Shown piece after piece: positions 1 through 8,084 of a stretch of 53,101 nucleotides of DNA. A program made the position numbers and the translations under genes. The notes under the pieces were generated by a model. It worked only from the letters and a program-made list of their open reading frames with translations. It had not been told where the DNA came from and did not search any database. This DNA comes from DAOSWM01 sp035380045 (GTDB lineage: Bacteria; Bacteroidota; Bacteroidia; Bacteroidales; Tenuifilaceae), in contig DAOSWM010000019.1 in the NCBI GenBank assembly GCA_035380045.1, forward strand, positions 1-53,101. The letters are read 5' to 3'. How positions within the stretch are numbered: position 1 is the first letter of the stretch; each line of letters begins with the position of its first letter.

Positions 1-55
1 TAAATGCCAAATCCTGATCCTTAAGCTCTGATAAATGGAAAAGTATGTCCTTCAT
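1..55 (-). CDS. Start of a probable XdhC/CoxI-family protein (partial)
   Basis: A minus-strand reading frame opens at the ATG at 55-53 and runs off the left edge; its 18 visible residues begin MKDILFHLSELKDQ. This resembles the N-terminus of XdhC-type proteins, which handle molybdenum cofactor maturation of xanthine dehydrogenase-like enzymes. It lies 69 bases downstream of the nucleotidyltransferase on the same strand, so the two are probably co-transcribed, and an XdhC-like partner is expected beside a MocA-like gene. Eighteen residues are too few for a firm family assignment; the call rests mostly on context. Confidence 0.4.
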   Translation of the reverse strand, partial: MKDILFHLSELKDQDLAF

Positions 56-124
56 GTATGATGTATTGTTTTTTTTAGCAATAATCACAAAAATAAGTAA
101 AAAAACGAATTTGATTTTTAGCGC

Positions 125-748
125 CTAGGAGGAACCGAAAAACTCACCCAACATTGATTTGTATTCTGCTGATGTATTAATATTTAAGGTTGTTTTTTTG
201 TCATCAACGTACACTGAGTTTCCCCTAAAACTATTTAGGAAGGTTTTGAAATTTATATCTTCAGTTTCCTTTTTTACTATCGATTCAATAATTTTCTTGC
301 TTACAAGAATTGGGTGTCCACCTTTCTCTTTATAGCGTGGAAATACATAGTCAAGTTCACTTAAATTTTTGTTTAAAGTTATAAGCGTTTTATATGAAAC
401 GAAGGGATTGTCGACATTTTGAATAAAAACACTTTTTGGGCTTTCTAACCGGTTTATTCCAAGTTTTATGGAGAAGAATCGTCCGAGAATGGGAGTATCA
501 TTAATCACAAAATCTGCTTTGTCAAATAGATCTGGTTTGCTCTGATGGATTTTATCTAATCCTAGCGGGTTAATCACAACAACAATTTGTTCGCATCCAA
601 ATTCGAGGTAACCATCAATAATATTTTCCAGAAAAATTTTCCCGTTGGGAAGGGGAAGCATAAACTTTGGTTCTCCAAATCGTTCAGATTTCCCTGCTGA
701 AAGTATTAAGGCAGAATTATTTGTTTTGAAATTTAATTGCTCTATCAT
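125..748 (-). CDS. MocA/YgfJ-like molybdenum cofactor nucleotidyltransferase
   Basis: A 207-residue protein with the NTP-transferase signature LSAGKSERFGEPKFMLPL at about residues 16-33 (LxxGxSxRxGxxK), typical of MobA/MocA-type enzymes that attach CMP or GMP to molybdopterin. Family members usually have about 190-200 residues, so it looks complete. It diverges from ygfK with an 86-base gap, and E. coli ygfJ (mocA) is likewise a neighbour of ygfK. Its likely job is to mature the cofactor of the molybdenum hydroxylase encoded at 10945-13506. Cytidylyl versus guanylyl specificity cannot be read with confidence from the sequence. Confidence 0.8.
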   Translation of the reverse strand: MIEQLNFKTNNSALILSAGKSERFGEPKFMLPLPNGKIFLENIIDGYLEFGCEQIVVVINPLGLDKIHQSKPDLFDKADFVINDTPILGRFFSIKLGINRLESPKSVFIQNVDNPFVSYKTLITLNKNLSELDYVFPRYKEKGGHPILVSKKIIESIVKKETEDINFKTFLNSFRGNSVYVDDKKTTLNINTSAEYKSMLGEFFGSS

Positions 749-834
749 AATTGGTAAATATATTTAAAATGGATTTATTTAAAAGGTTTATACTTGCTTT
801 TTCATATATTAGCCCCTCTTTAAATAATTAGTTT

Positions 835-3800
835 ATGAAAACAGATCAGTTTTATCCAATTCAGCTAGAGCATCTTTTACGAATGATTCTTAAGCAGTTA
901 GATGAAAATAACCAGATATTTGGTATTCCTAAAAAGCTTTTTTACTCACCCGAATTAGTAGAATCTTTTCGTAGCGAACGTTTCGGTCAGCTACTTGAAA
1001 CACCAATAGGCGTTGCTGCCGGACCACACACACAGTTGGCACAAAATATAATTGCAGCATGGATTTGCGGAGCACGATTTATTGAGCTGAAAACAGTTCA
1101 AACTTTAGACGAACTCGAGATCTCGAAACCCTGTATCGACATGCAGGATGAGGGTTACAACTGCGAGTGGTCGCAGGAGTTGAAAATTCACGAATCGTTC
1201 GATCAGTACCTCGATGCATGGATTATAATTCACATTCTGAAACACAAGTTAGGAATTGGCAGTCCAAGTTCGCCTGGCGTAATTTTTAACATGAGCGTTG
1301 GTTACAACATGGAAGGAATCCTGAAGGACAATGTTCAGTGGTTTTTCAGTAAAATGGCCGATGCTTCAGCAGAACTTGAAGAGAAGATAAAATCGATTGA
1401 GAAAATTTATCCTGAGGTTCGTGAAATTGAAATTAGCCCTAGATTATCGGATAATATCACTCTATCTACAATGCACGGTTGTCCGCCCGATGAGATCGAG
1501 AAAATCGGACATTACCTGCTATCCGAGAAAAAATTACATACTGCAATTAAGCTAAATCCTACACTTATTGGTAAGGAAAAGTTAAGAGAAATTCTATTAA
1601 AATCGGGATTTGAAACCAACGTTCCGGATATCGCATTCGAGCACGATTTAAAGTATCCCGATGCGTTAAGCATAATAAAAAACCTTCAAGAAACAGCGAG
1701 CAAAAATAAATTGCAGCTTAGCATTAAACTTACAAATACACTCGAAAGCGTAAATCACAAGGATGTTTTTTCGGCCGACCAAGAAATGATGTACATGAGC
1801 GGCAGGGCTCTGCATCCCATTTCGGTGAATTTAGCGGCGAAACTTCAAAAGGATTTTAACGGCGAACTCGATATTTCCTTCTGTGGAGGAGTGCACGCAT
1901 TTAATGTTTCCGATGTAGTTGCGTGTGGGATGAGTCCCGTAACAGTTTCTACTGATATTTTAAAGCCAGGAGGATACACGCGTTTAAACCAGTATATTGA
2001 AGAGTTAAGAAAGAAGTTTAAGGTTGTAAGAGCAAACTCAATTGACGATTTCATTCAAAAAAAGTGTCGTACTACAAAAGAAAACTTGCCTCAGTGTTTA
2101 CAGGTGAATTTAAATCATTATGCTCAAGTGGTGTTAGGAACCCTTGATTATAAGAAAACGAGCATTCATGACACCACAATAAAAACAAACCGACCGTTAG
2201 GTATGTTTGATTGTATCCATGCTCCATGTGTTGATACGTGTCCAACAAATCAGGATATTCCAAATTATAACTATTACACTCTAAATGGAGATATTTGCAA
2301 AGCAGGAGAAATAATTCTTCAAACCAATCCATTCCCGCAAACAACCGGAATGATTTGCGATCATCTTTGCCAAACAAAATGCACAAGAATTAACTATGAT
2401 GGGGCAGTTTTGATTCGTGAAATCAAGAGATATGTAGCAGAAACAGCAATTGCAAGCCAATCATCAAAACCCCGTGAACCTAAAAATAGTTCACAAAGGA
2501 AGAGAGTTGCAATTATTGGGGCGGGACCATCAGGGCTATCATGTGCTTATTTCCTTGCCCAAGCCGGTTTTAGAGTTGAAGTTTTTGAGAGTAAACCCAA
2601 TCCAGGAGGAATGGTTTCTGGTGTAATACCTTCATTTAGATTAACCAACAAGGCTATTTCAAACGATATACAAAGAGTGAGAGAGTTGGGGGTTGAAGTT
2701 AACTTCGATGTGAAAATTAATGTGCAACTTTTCAAAAAACTTCAGGAAGAGAATTGTTATGTCTATATTGCTGCTGGTGCGCAGAACTCTGCGAAGTTGG
2801 AGATTGCTGGAATTTCTTCCTCAGCTGGAGTTGTTGATCCGCTTAAACTTTTAGAGGATGTTAAGAAGGGAAATACTGCCGATTACGGCAAAAGAATTGC
2901 AATTATTGGAGGTGGCAATACAGCCATGGATGTTGCACGAACAGCATTCCGACTTGTTGGAAACGATGGAAAAGTAACCATAATTTACCGTCGAACTATT
3001 AAGGAAATGCCTGCAGATCAGGGAGAAATAATTGCAGTCCTAAAAGAGGGTGTGGCGGTAATGGAGTTAACCTCTCCCGACAAAATTCTTTCTACAGATG
3101 GGAGAGTTTCGGCTATTCTTTGCTCGCGTATGGAGTTGGGTGAAAAGGATGAAAGTGGACGACGAAGACCGATAAAAATTCCGAACTCTGAGTTTGAGGT
3201 GGAGGTTGATACTGTGATTCCGGCTGTTGGCCAGGAGCTGGCTTTCGATTTTGGGAATGGGGAACTTATTTGCTCGGAGCCTGGAAAATATGAGACCAAA
3301 ATTCCAAATGTGTTTATTGGTGGCGATGCTCTTCGTGGTGCATCAACCGCAATTAATGCCATTGGAGATGGTCGAAAGGTTGCACAGCTAATTATTGATA
3401 GGGAAGGGATAGACTTTAAAACACGACCTGAGAATATTCGTGAACCGATGGATTCTTCCTGGCACATTGCAAAAAGGTCGAGAAAGGTTAACCCCGTAAA
3501 AGTTCTTGAAACCTCACTCAGTGATCGTAAAAATTTTGAGTTGGTTACTCAAACTTTAACTGAGGATGAGGTTATTGATGAGGCCAGCCGTTGTTTGCTT
3601 TGTGACGAGTACTGCAGCATTTGCGCAACTGTTTGTCCAAACATGGCCAATGTTACATACAACGTAAAGCCAACCAGCATTTTGCTTCAAACTGCGAAAC
3701 GAAAGGATGAAGGCAGTTTCGCAATTGAACCATCAGGATTGTTCGAGGTAAAGCAGCCTTACCAAATACTGAACATTGCTAACTTCTGTAACGAGTGTGG

Positions 3801-4146
3801 GAATTGTAACACTTTTTGTCCGAGTAGTGGCGCTCCCTACAAGGAGAAGCCCAAAATCTTTCTTACCCAATCATCATTTAATGATGCAGAGGAAGGTTTC
3901 TACCTCGATAGAACTGACGAACATGAAATACTGTACTTCAAGAACAAAGGTGATGTGTCATCATTTTGTGAGAAGAATGGTAGCGTTGAATTCATGAACC
4001 AAAGTGCTCGGGTTATCCTCTCAAGCAATAGTTTGAATATTGTTGATATTCAGTTTATGGATAGTGAATGCACAGAGTTTTCAACTTATAATGCTGCGGT
4101 AATGAGCGTAATTTTGGAGGGGTGTAAGCAGTTAACTTTCAGTTAG
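835..4146 (+). CDS. ygfK: YgfK-type iron-sulfur/FAD oxidoreductase (putative selenate reductase subunit)
   Basis: A 1103-residue multidomain protein; E. coli YgfK is about 1030. Residues 1-430 resemble a dihydroorotate dehydrogenase-like barrel. A cysteine-rich stretch (CIHAPCVDTCP, about residue 460) precedes a GltD-like flavin/NAD(P)H module with two dinucleotide-binding loops: IIGAGPSGLSCA near 557 and IIGGGNTAMDVA near 687. The C-terminus carries clustered cysteines (CDEYCSICATVCPN near 921, CNECGNCNTFC near 984) that would hold [4Fe-4S] clusters. The E. coli gene is named for a putative selenate reductase, but its neighbourhood has been tied to anaerobic purine/urate breakdown. Here it probably passes electrons between NAD(P)H and the FAD-less molybdenum hydroxylase; that partnership is inferred. 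It ends 6 bases from a convergent gene. Confidence 0.9.
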   Translation: MKTDQFYPIQLEHLLRMILKQLDENNQIFGIPKKLFYSPELVESFRSERFGQLLETPIGVAAGPHTQLAQNIIAAWICGARFIELKTVQTLDELEISKPCIDMQDEGYNCEWSQELKIHESFDQYLDAWIIIHILKHKLGIGSPSSPGVIFNMSVGYNMEGILKDNVQWFFSKMADASAELEEKIKSIEKIYPEVREIEISPRLSDNITLSTMHGCPPDEIEKIGHYLLSEKKLHTAIKLNPTLIGKEKLREILLKSGFETNVPDIAFEHDLKYPDALSIIKNLQETASKNKLQLSIKLTNTLESVNHKDVFSADQEMMYMSGRALHPISVNLAAKLQKDFNGELDISFCGGVHAFNVSDVVACGMSPVTVSTDILKPGGYTRLNQYIEELRKKFKVVRANSIDDFIQKKCRTTKENLPQCLQVNLNHYAQVVLGTLDYKKTSIHDTTIKTNRPLGMFDCIHAPCVDTCPTNQDIPNYNYYTLNGDICKAGEIILQTNPFPQTTGMICDHLCQTKCTRINYDGAVLIREIKRYVAETAIASQSSKPREPKNSSQRKRVAIIGAGPSGLSCAYFLAQAGFRVEVFESKPNPGGMVSGVIPSFRLTNKAISNDIQRVRELGVEVNFDVKINVQLFKKLQEENCYVYIAAGAQNSAKLEIAGISSSAGVVDPLKLLEDVKKGNTADYGKRIAIIGGGNTAMDVARTAFRLVGNDGKVTIIYRRTIKEMPADQGEIIAVLKEGVAVMELTSPDKILSTDGRVSAILCSRMELGEKDESGRRRPIKIPNSEFEVEVDTVIPAVGQELAFDFGNGELICSEPGKYETKIPNVFIGGDALRGASTAINAIGDGRKVAQLIIDREGIDFKTRPENIREPMDSSWHIAKRSRKVNPVKVLETSLSDRKNFELVTQTLTEDEVIDEASRCLLCDEYCSICATVCPNMANVTYNVKPTSILLQTAKRKDEGSFAIEPSGLFEVKQPYQILNIANFCNECGNCNTFCPSSGAPYKEKPKIFLTQSSFNDAEEGFYLDRTDEHEILYFKNKGDVSSFCEKNGSVEFMNQSARVILSSNSLNIVDIQFMDSECTEFSTYNAAVMSVILEGCKQLTFS

Positions 4147-4152
4147 TGTTTT

Positions 4153-5271
4153 TTACATGCTGATTGTTACCACCAGGTTGAAAAGACCAATCAACTCCTC
4201 ATTCGGTTTGAAAACGAAGTCGACTGAGTTACATTTTCGAAAAATGTAGATTAAGCCTATACCAAGTCCCGTTTCGTTTCTGTCTATAATGCTTTGTAGT
4301 TTTTGTCGATAAAGGCCATTGAGTTCCTCTTTAGTAAGTTTCTTGAGGTTGTTCAGCTGGGTTGTAAGGTTCTCAACTTTATTGTTTTCAATAAAGTTTG
4401 TGGTTGATATGTAAAAATCATCATCTTGTTTCCCCAGAATAAAAAGTGCATCGTTGGTGCCATTCTTACGGAAGGCGTGCATCGAGATATTCTGGAGGAG
4501 TTCAACCGATATGTTGTATAGTTTTTGACGTCCTGAGTGGGTCTCGTTTTCCTTGTGAAGATTCTTTTCAATCATTTGGATAACAGGGAGAACGGAGTGT
4601 TCGGCGAAATCGCCTTTGTGTAATATAAGAATATCCTCTTTCACCATCAACTTGTGCAGGGATTTCATTATGCCGAGGGAGGAGTTTTGATAATCGTCAT
4701 CTTCCTGTTTGGAACTATCCTCAGCGGAGCTGAGCATTAGCTGTAGGTAGAACATTGAGGAACAGTCGCTAATGGGTTCAAAATCGTAAATAATTTTTTT
4801 CCCCGATTTTCTGGCCATCTCAATAATTCCCAAACCGGCACCTCCACGTTCTGATAGTTTGCCTTTAGCAAGTACCTGCTTTTGTAGAAGTCGTAGCTCG
4901 TCGGGAGATAAACTGTTTACCCTGTCGAGCTTCTCCTTAACAACATCAATGGTGCTGTTGTTAACAATATTGGCCGATGTGATAAAGAAGGATGAGCCGA
5001 TGCTCCTTACAAAAAATGCGCTTGATTTTTCATGAAAGGAAGCGGTTTCGATTTCAACCTTACCGTGCCTTACAACGTTTTGGTAACACTCAGCAAGCAG
5101 GAAACTAATTTTGTTCTTCAGTTTCACGAAGTTTCCTGAGGAGTCGATGTTGAATTGTGTTAACTCAATTATTTTATGGGTTATGGTATCGGAAATTGAA
5201 CCGGAGTAAGCAAAGCAGAGGTTATCGGCCTCCAGGAAGTTAAATATTTCAAGGGAAGATTTAATATCCAT
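4153..5271 (-). CDS. SiaB-like (DUF6272) protein, two GHKL-like domains
   Basis: A 372-residue cytosolic protein with two copies of one domain, about residues 1-185 and 205-372. Each copy has a histidine-kinase-type N-box (ECYQNVVRH; ELLQNISMHAF) and a glycine box (GGAGLGIIEMA; TGLGIGLIYIF). SiaB of Pseudomonas is a single-domain kinase/anti-anti-sigma partner that controls SiaC and biofilm signalling; the resemblance is in these boxes and the overall layout. The first copy keeps fuller boxes, so the second may be regulatory. It is the last gene of a minus-strand run (lrp, SiaB-like, esterase, SiaB-like). Substrate and partners are unknown, and no SiaC-like gene is visible here. Confidence 0.6.
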   Translation of the reverse strand: MDIKSSLEIFNFLEADNLCFAYSGSISDTITHKIIELTQFNIDSSGNFVKLKNKISFLLAECYQNVVRHGKVEIETASFHEKSSAFFVRSIGSSFFITSANIVNNSTIDVVKEKLDRVNSLSPDELRLLQKQVLAKGKLSERGGAGLGIIEMARKSGKKIIYDFEPISDCSSMFYLQLMLSSAEDSSKQEDDDYQNSSLGIMKSLHKLMVKEDILILHKGDFAEHSVLPVIQMIEKNLHKENETHSGRQKLYNISVELLQNISMHAFRKNGTNDALFILGKQDDDFYISTTNFIENNKVENLTTQLNNLKKLTKEELNGLYRQKLQSIIDRNETGLGIGLIYIFRKCNSVDFVFKPNEELIGLFNLVVTISM

Positions 5272-5328
5272 CTATTTTGCTTTTTTTGGTTACAATCTTG
5301 CAATTTAATGAAAAAAAGGAAAAAGGGT

Positions 5329-6240
5329 TCATTTCTTCAGCAAAAATTCCAACGGAATTGCCAGTCGTTTGCTCCAGGAATGTTCTGAATGTTCTTCACC
5401 ATCGAACTTAAGGGTAATCCAATTTTTATTGTTATAACCTTTGCCAATCATAATAGAGTCAATTTTTTGTTGGTAAGGTTCGTAGAATCTGTCGAGAGTT
5501 TCTGTTCCGAAGTCGAAGTATATTTTGTGGCTGTCAGCCACCGGTATATTTTCATCGATGAATTTCTTGAAATGATTGAAAATAGTTTCGCTCATTGTAG
5601 TATCTTCTGGAATGTAAAGTGGCCAATGTGTTGATAGGCAGGCTGCTCCGCCAAAGGTGTCGGGGTATTTACATATTGCATAAATAGAAATAACTCCTCC
5701 CATGCTCGATCCCATTAAAAAAGTATTCTCTTTATCAGTTTTTGTTGAGTAGTTTTTGTCGATGAATGGTTTAAGCTCCTCAACAAGAAATTTAAGGTAG
5801 TTGTCAGCTTGAGGTTTATTCTTCAAAGCGTCAAGTACTTTGCTTAAATGAAGAGAAGGCAAGCTATCAATAATTGCCTGTGGAAAGTATTCAGAGTGTC
5901 TATAACCATCATTATTCCACACACCAACAACTATACAGTTTGAAATTAAGGATTCGTTTAGAAGTTTCGAAGCTATTTCATCAACCTTCCACTCCTGCTT
6001 ATTCCACGTTTTTGTGCTATCGAATAACATTTGTCCATCATGCATATATACTACTGCGTACTTATTTTTTGGCGAGTAATTATATGGTATCCAGACATCT
6101 ATGTTTCTTGAATCAACAAATTTTGAATCAAAATTTTCAATACGAACTAGTGCTCCAGAAGATACTATAGGGAGGTTTTTGTCCTGATTTGAGCATGCAA
6201 TCATTAGCAGGCTCGCAACAATAGCAGCAAGTTTTTTCAT
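5329..6240 (-). CDS. Lipoprotein esterase, alpha/beta hydrolase (esterase D/enterochelin esterase-like)
   Basis: A 303-residue protein with a lipoprotein signal peptide (lipobox LMIAC, Cys16), so it is probably anchored in the outer or inner membrane. The body fits the PF00756 esterase family: YMHDGQMLFD near residue 65, the nucleophile elbow GSSMGG (serine near residue 180) and a late histidine in the GEEHSEHSW stretch near residue 287. Members hydrolyse esters of small acyl groups or siderophores; the substrate here is not evident. It starts 3 bases after the stop of the upstream SiaB-like gene and ends 57 bases before the second one, so the three genes form a probable operon. Confidence 0.8.
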   Translation of the reverse strand: MKKLAAIVASLLMIACSNQDKNLPIVSSGALVRIENFDSKFVDSRNIDVWIPYNYSPKNKYAVVYMHDGQMLFDSTKTWNKQEWKVDEIASKLLNESLISNCIVVGVWNNDGYRHSEYFPQAIIDSLPSLHLSKVLDALKNKPQADNYLKFLVEELKPFIDKNYSTKTDKENTFLMGSSMGGVISIYAICKYPDTFGGAACLSTHWPLYIPEDTTMSETIFNHFKKFIDENIPVADSHKIYFDFGTETLDRFYEPYQQKIDSIMIGKGYNNKNWITLKFDGEEHSEHSWSKRLAIPLEFLLKK

Positions 6241-6243
6241 AGT

Positions 6244-7341
6244 TTAAATGGTTACAATAAGGGAAAAAAGAGCTGATTCGTTATGTGGGGTAATTGAAAA
6301 CTCAACTTTTTGCGAATACTTATAGATGTCAATTAAACCAAGCCCAATGCTTAGGTTAACTTCGTCAATAACCATTTGTAGTCTTTTTTTGTACAACTGA
6401 TTGAGTTGTTCAACAGAAAGTTTACTAAGCTCATTCATTTGTGAAGCAAGGGTTGATGCTTCCGATTTCTCAATAAGATTTGCAGCACCAATTATGTATT
6501 TATCGTTAACTTTCCCTAGGGTAAAAACTCCTTCAGTTACCCCATCTTTTTTGTAACCGTGACGAGAAATATTTTGGAGAATTTCAACCGAAAGGTGGTA
6601 TAGGTTTGAGCTAAAAAAGTTTTTTTCGAAGTTTTTCTCAAGGTTACCCTCAATCATTTTAATAACTGGTAAGAAGGTGTTTTTTGAAAAATCGCCTTTG
6701 TGCATGATTAGGACTCCATGAATGGCGAGGTTGTCGTGTAGTAGTATCATTCTCTTTAAAAGTTCGTCGTTCTCCCAAACCGCTTTGGTATCGGCCACAT
6801 GAAGTCGCACAAACAGATAGAACAACGATGTTTTATCGTTTATTTTCTCGAACTTATAAAGAAGTTTTTCACCCGTTTTTCGGGCCATAAGAATAATACC
6901 AATACCAGCTCCCCCTTTTTCATTTAGCTCCCCCTTCATTAAAATTTGAGCTTGAAGTTCTTTTAGTTCATCGGGTGAAAGGTTGTTTACCCTGTCGAGC
7001 TTCGATTTTATTTCGTTGATAGAATCATTTTCAACAGGATTCGCTGATGTTATAAAGAAACTACTACCAATTGTTCTGAGGAAAAAATAGTTCGATTTCT
7101 CATCGAATTGTTTAATCGTTGATGTGTCAACACTATGGCGGACGATGTTTTGGTAACATTCGCCCATAATGAAGCTAACCTTGTTTTTAAGGCCGGTATT
7201 CATCCCCTGCGAGTCGATATTATAGCGAGCAAGGTCGATTATTTTTACTGTAAGAGAATCAGAGAATGATCCTGTGTAGGCAAAGCTTAAATCATCCTCA
7301 CGTAAATCGTAGAAAAGTGTATTTAGCAGTTCAATATTCAT
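6244..7341 (-). CDS. SiaB-like (DUF6272) protein, two GHKL-like domains, paralogue
   Basis: A 365-residue paralogue of the protein encoded at 4153-5271, with the same duplicated architecture. N-boxes are ECYQNIVRH and EILQNISRHGY; glycine boxes are GGAGIGIILMA and LSIGLGLIDIY. The two proteins share long identical stretches such as KLDRVNNLSPDEL (versus KLDRVNSLSPDEL) and MHKGDFS/LHKGDFA, which implies a gene duplication with the esterase gene caught between the copies. No transmembrane segment is seen. The gene lies 75 bases downstream of lrp on the same strand. A kinase or anti-sigma-like switch role is inferred from the SiaB family. Confidence 0.6.
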   Translation of the reverse strand: MNIELLNTLFYDLREDDLSFAYTGSFSDSLTVKIIDLARYNIDSQGMNTGLKNKVSFIMGECYQNIVRHSVDTSTIKQFDEKSNYFFLRTIGSSFFITSANPVENDSINEIKSKLDRVNNLSPDELKELQAQILMKGELNEKGGAGIGIILMARKTGEKLLYKFEKINDKTSLFYLFVRLHVADTKAVWENDELLKRMILLHDNLAIHGVLIMHKGDFSKNTFLPVIKMIEGNLEKNFEKNFFSSNLYHLSVEILQNISRHGYKKDGVTEGVFTLGKVNDKYIIGAANLIEKSEASTLASQMNELSKLSVEQLNQLYKKRLQMVIDEVNLSIGLGLIDIYKYSQKVEFSITPHNESALFSLIVTI

Positions 7342-7416
7342 TAACAGGGTGAAAGTTATGAAGTAAATATAACATACTATTCTGAAATGATCTGTTCTAT
7401 TTGAAAAAAAAATGCC

Positions 7417-7887
7417 CTAAAGTTTGAAATCATACTTCATTTTTGCTTCTAGCATAACAAATGAACTGTAAAATTGAGTAATGTTTTTTATTGTTGAAAA
7501 TTTTTGGGTTATAAACTGATGGTAATCATCCATATCGCTACATTGAATTTTGAGTAAAAAATCGAAGTTTCCTGAGATATAGTAGCATTCCATTACCTCA
7601 TCGAGCCGGTTCATTTGTTTTTCAAATTCCTCCACTGTTTCTTTTGCGTGATCTTTTAAGGAAACAGAAATGTATACCGACAAACCTTTCCCAACCATTT
7701 TAGGATCAATAAGTGTGATGTAGTTTTTTATATAACCATTTTTTTCCAGCTTCTTTATTCTCTCATGTATTGGTGTGGTGGAAAGGTTCAACCTTTCTGA
7801 AAGTTCTTTAATCGTAACCCTGCTATTTTTCTGTAAAATATTCAGTATTTTACGGTCAGTTTCATCAATCTTCCTGGGATTAGTCAT
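7417..7887 (-). CDS. Lrp/AsnC-family transcriptional regulator
   Basis: A 156-residue Lrp/AsnC regulator of normal family length. The N-terminus holds the winged-helix domain (DRKILNILQKNSRVT, then LSERLNLSTTPIHERIKKLE as the recognition region, about residues 10-50). Residues 70-150 form the ligand-sensing RAM domain (VMECYYISGNFDFLLKI is typical). It is divergent from the PLP enzyme genes beginning at 8085, with a 197-base AT-rich intergenic region holding inverted repeats. Regulators of this family usually respond to amino acids or related small molecules. Control of the adjacent PLP enzymes and perhaps the whole purine set is a reasonable inference. Confidence 0.9.
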   Translation of the reverse strand: MTNPRKIDETDRKILNILQKNSRVTIKELSERLNLSTTPIHERIKKLEKNGYIKNYITLIDPKMVGKGLSVYISVSLKDHAKETVEEFEKQMNRLDEVMECYYISGNFDFLLKIQCSDMDDYHQFITQKFSTIKNITQFYSSFVMLEAKMKYDFKL

Positions 7888-8084
7888 TTTTGCTATTTTA
7901 TATAACCATTGTGCATGTAAAAATAAGAATAGTCTGTAAAAATAAAAAATAATAGAATAAAATACTAAAAATACGACTATTAGTAGAATATTAGTATATA
8001 ATAAGTAATTTTACATGCTTTTTTGAGTGCTAAAACTTTTTTTGAAAAATCAATAGCATAAATACAAATCTTAATAACAATTTT
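7888..8084. promoter_or_regulatory. Divergent control region between lrp and the PLP enzyme genes
   Basis: This AT-rich 197-base region separates two divergent genes. It contains an imperfect inverted repeat, GCATGTAAAAATA at 7913-7925 and TAATTTTACATGC at 8006-8018 (11 of 13 positions match as reverse complements). Nested inside are ATACTAA at 7962-7968 and TTAGTAT at 7991-7997. Widely spaced inverted half-sites suit an Lrp-type octamer that wraps DNA, but binding is not shown. I did not find a clear TAnnTTTG promoter for either gene. Confidence 0.45.

Noticed and set aside
3018..3467. Long antisense frames within ygfK, the molybdenum hydroxylase and GH92 genes
   Set aside because: They have no recognisable domains, sit entirely opposite well-conserved coding regions and are explained by codon bias.
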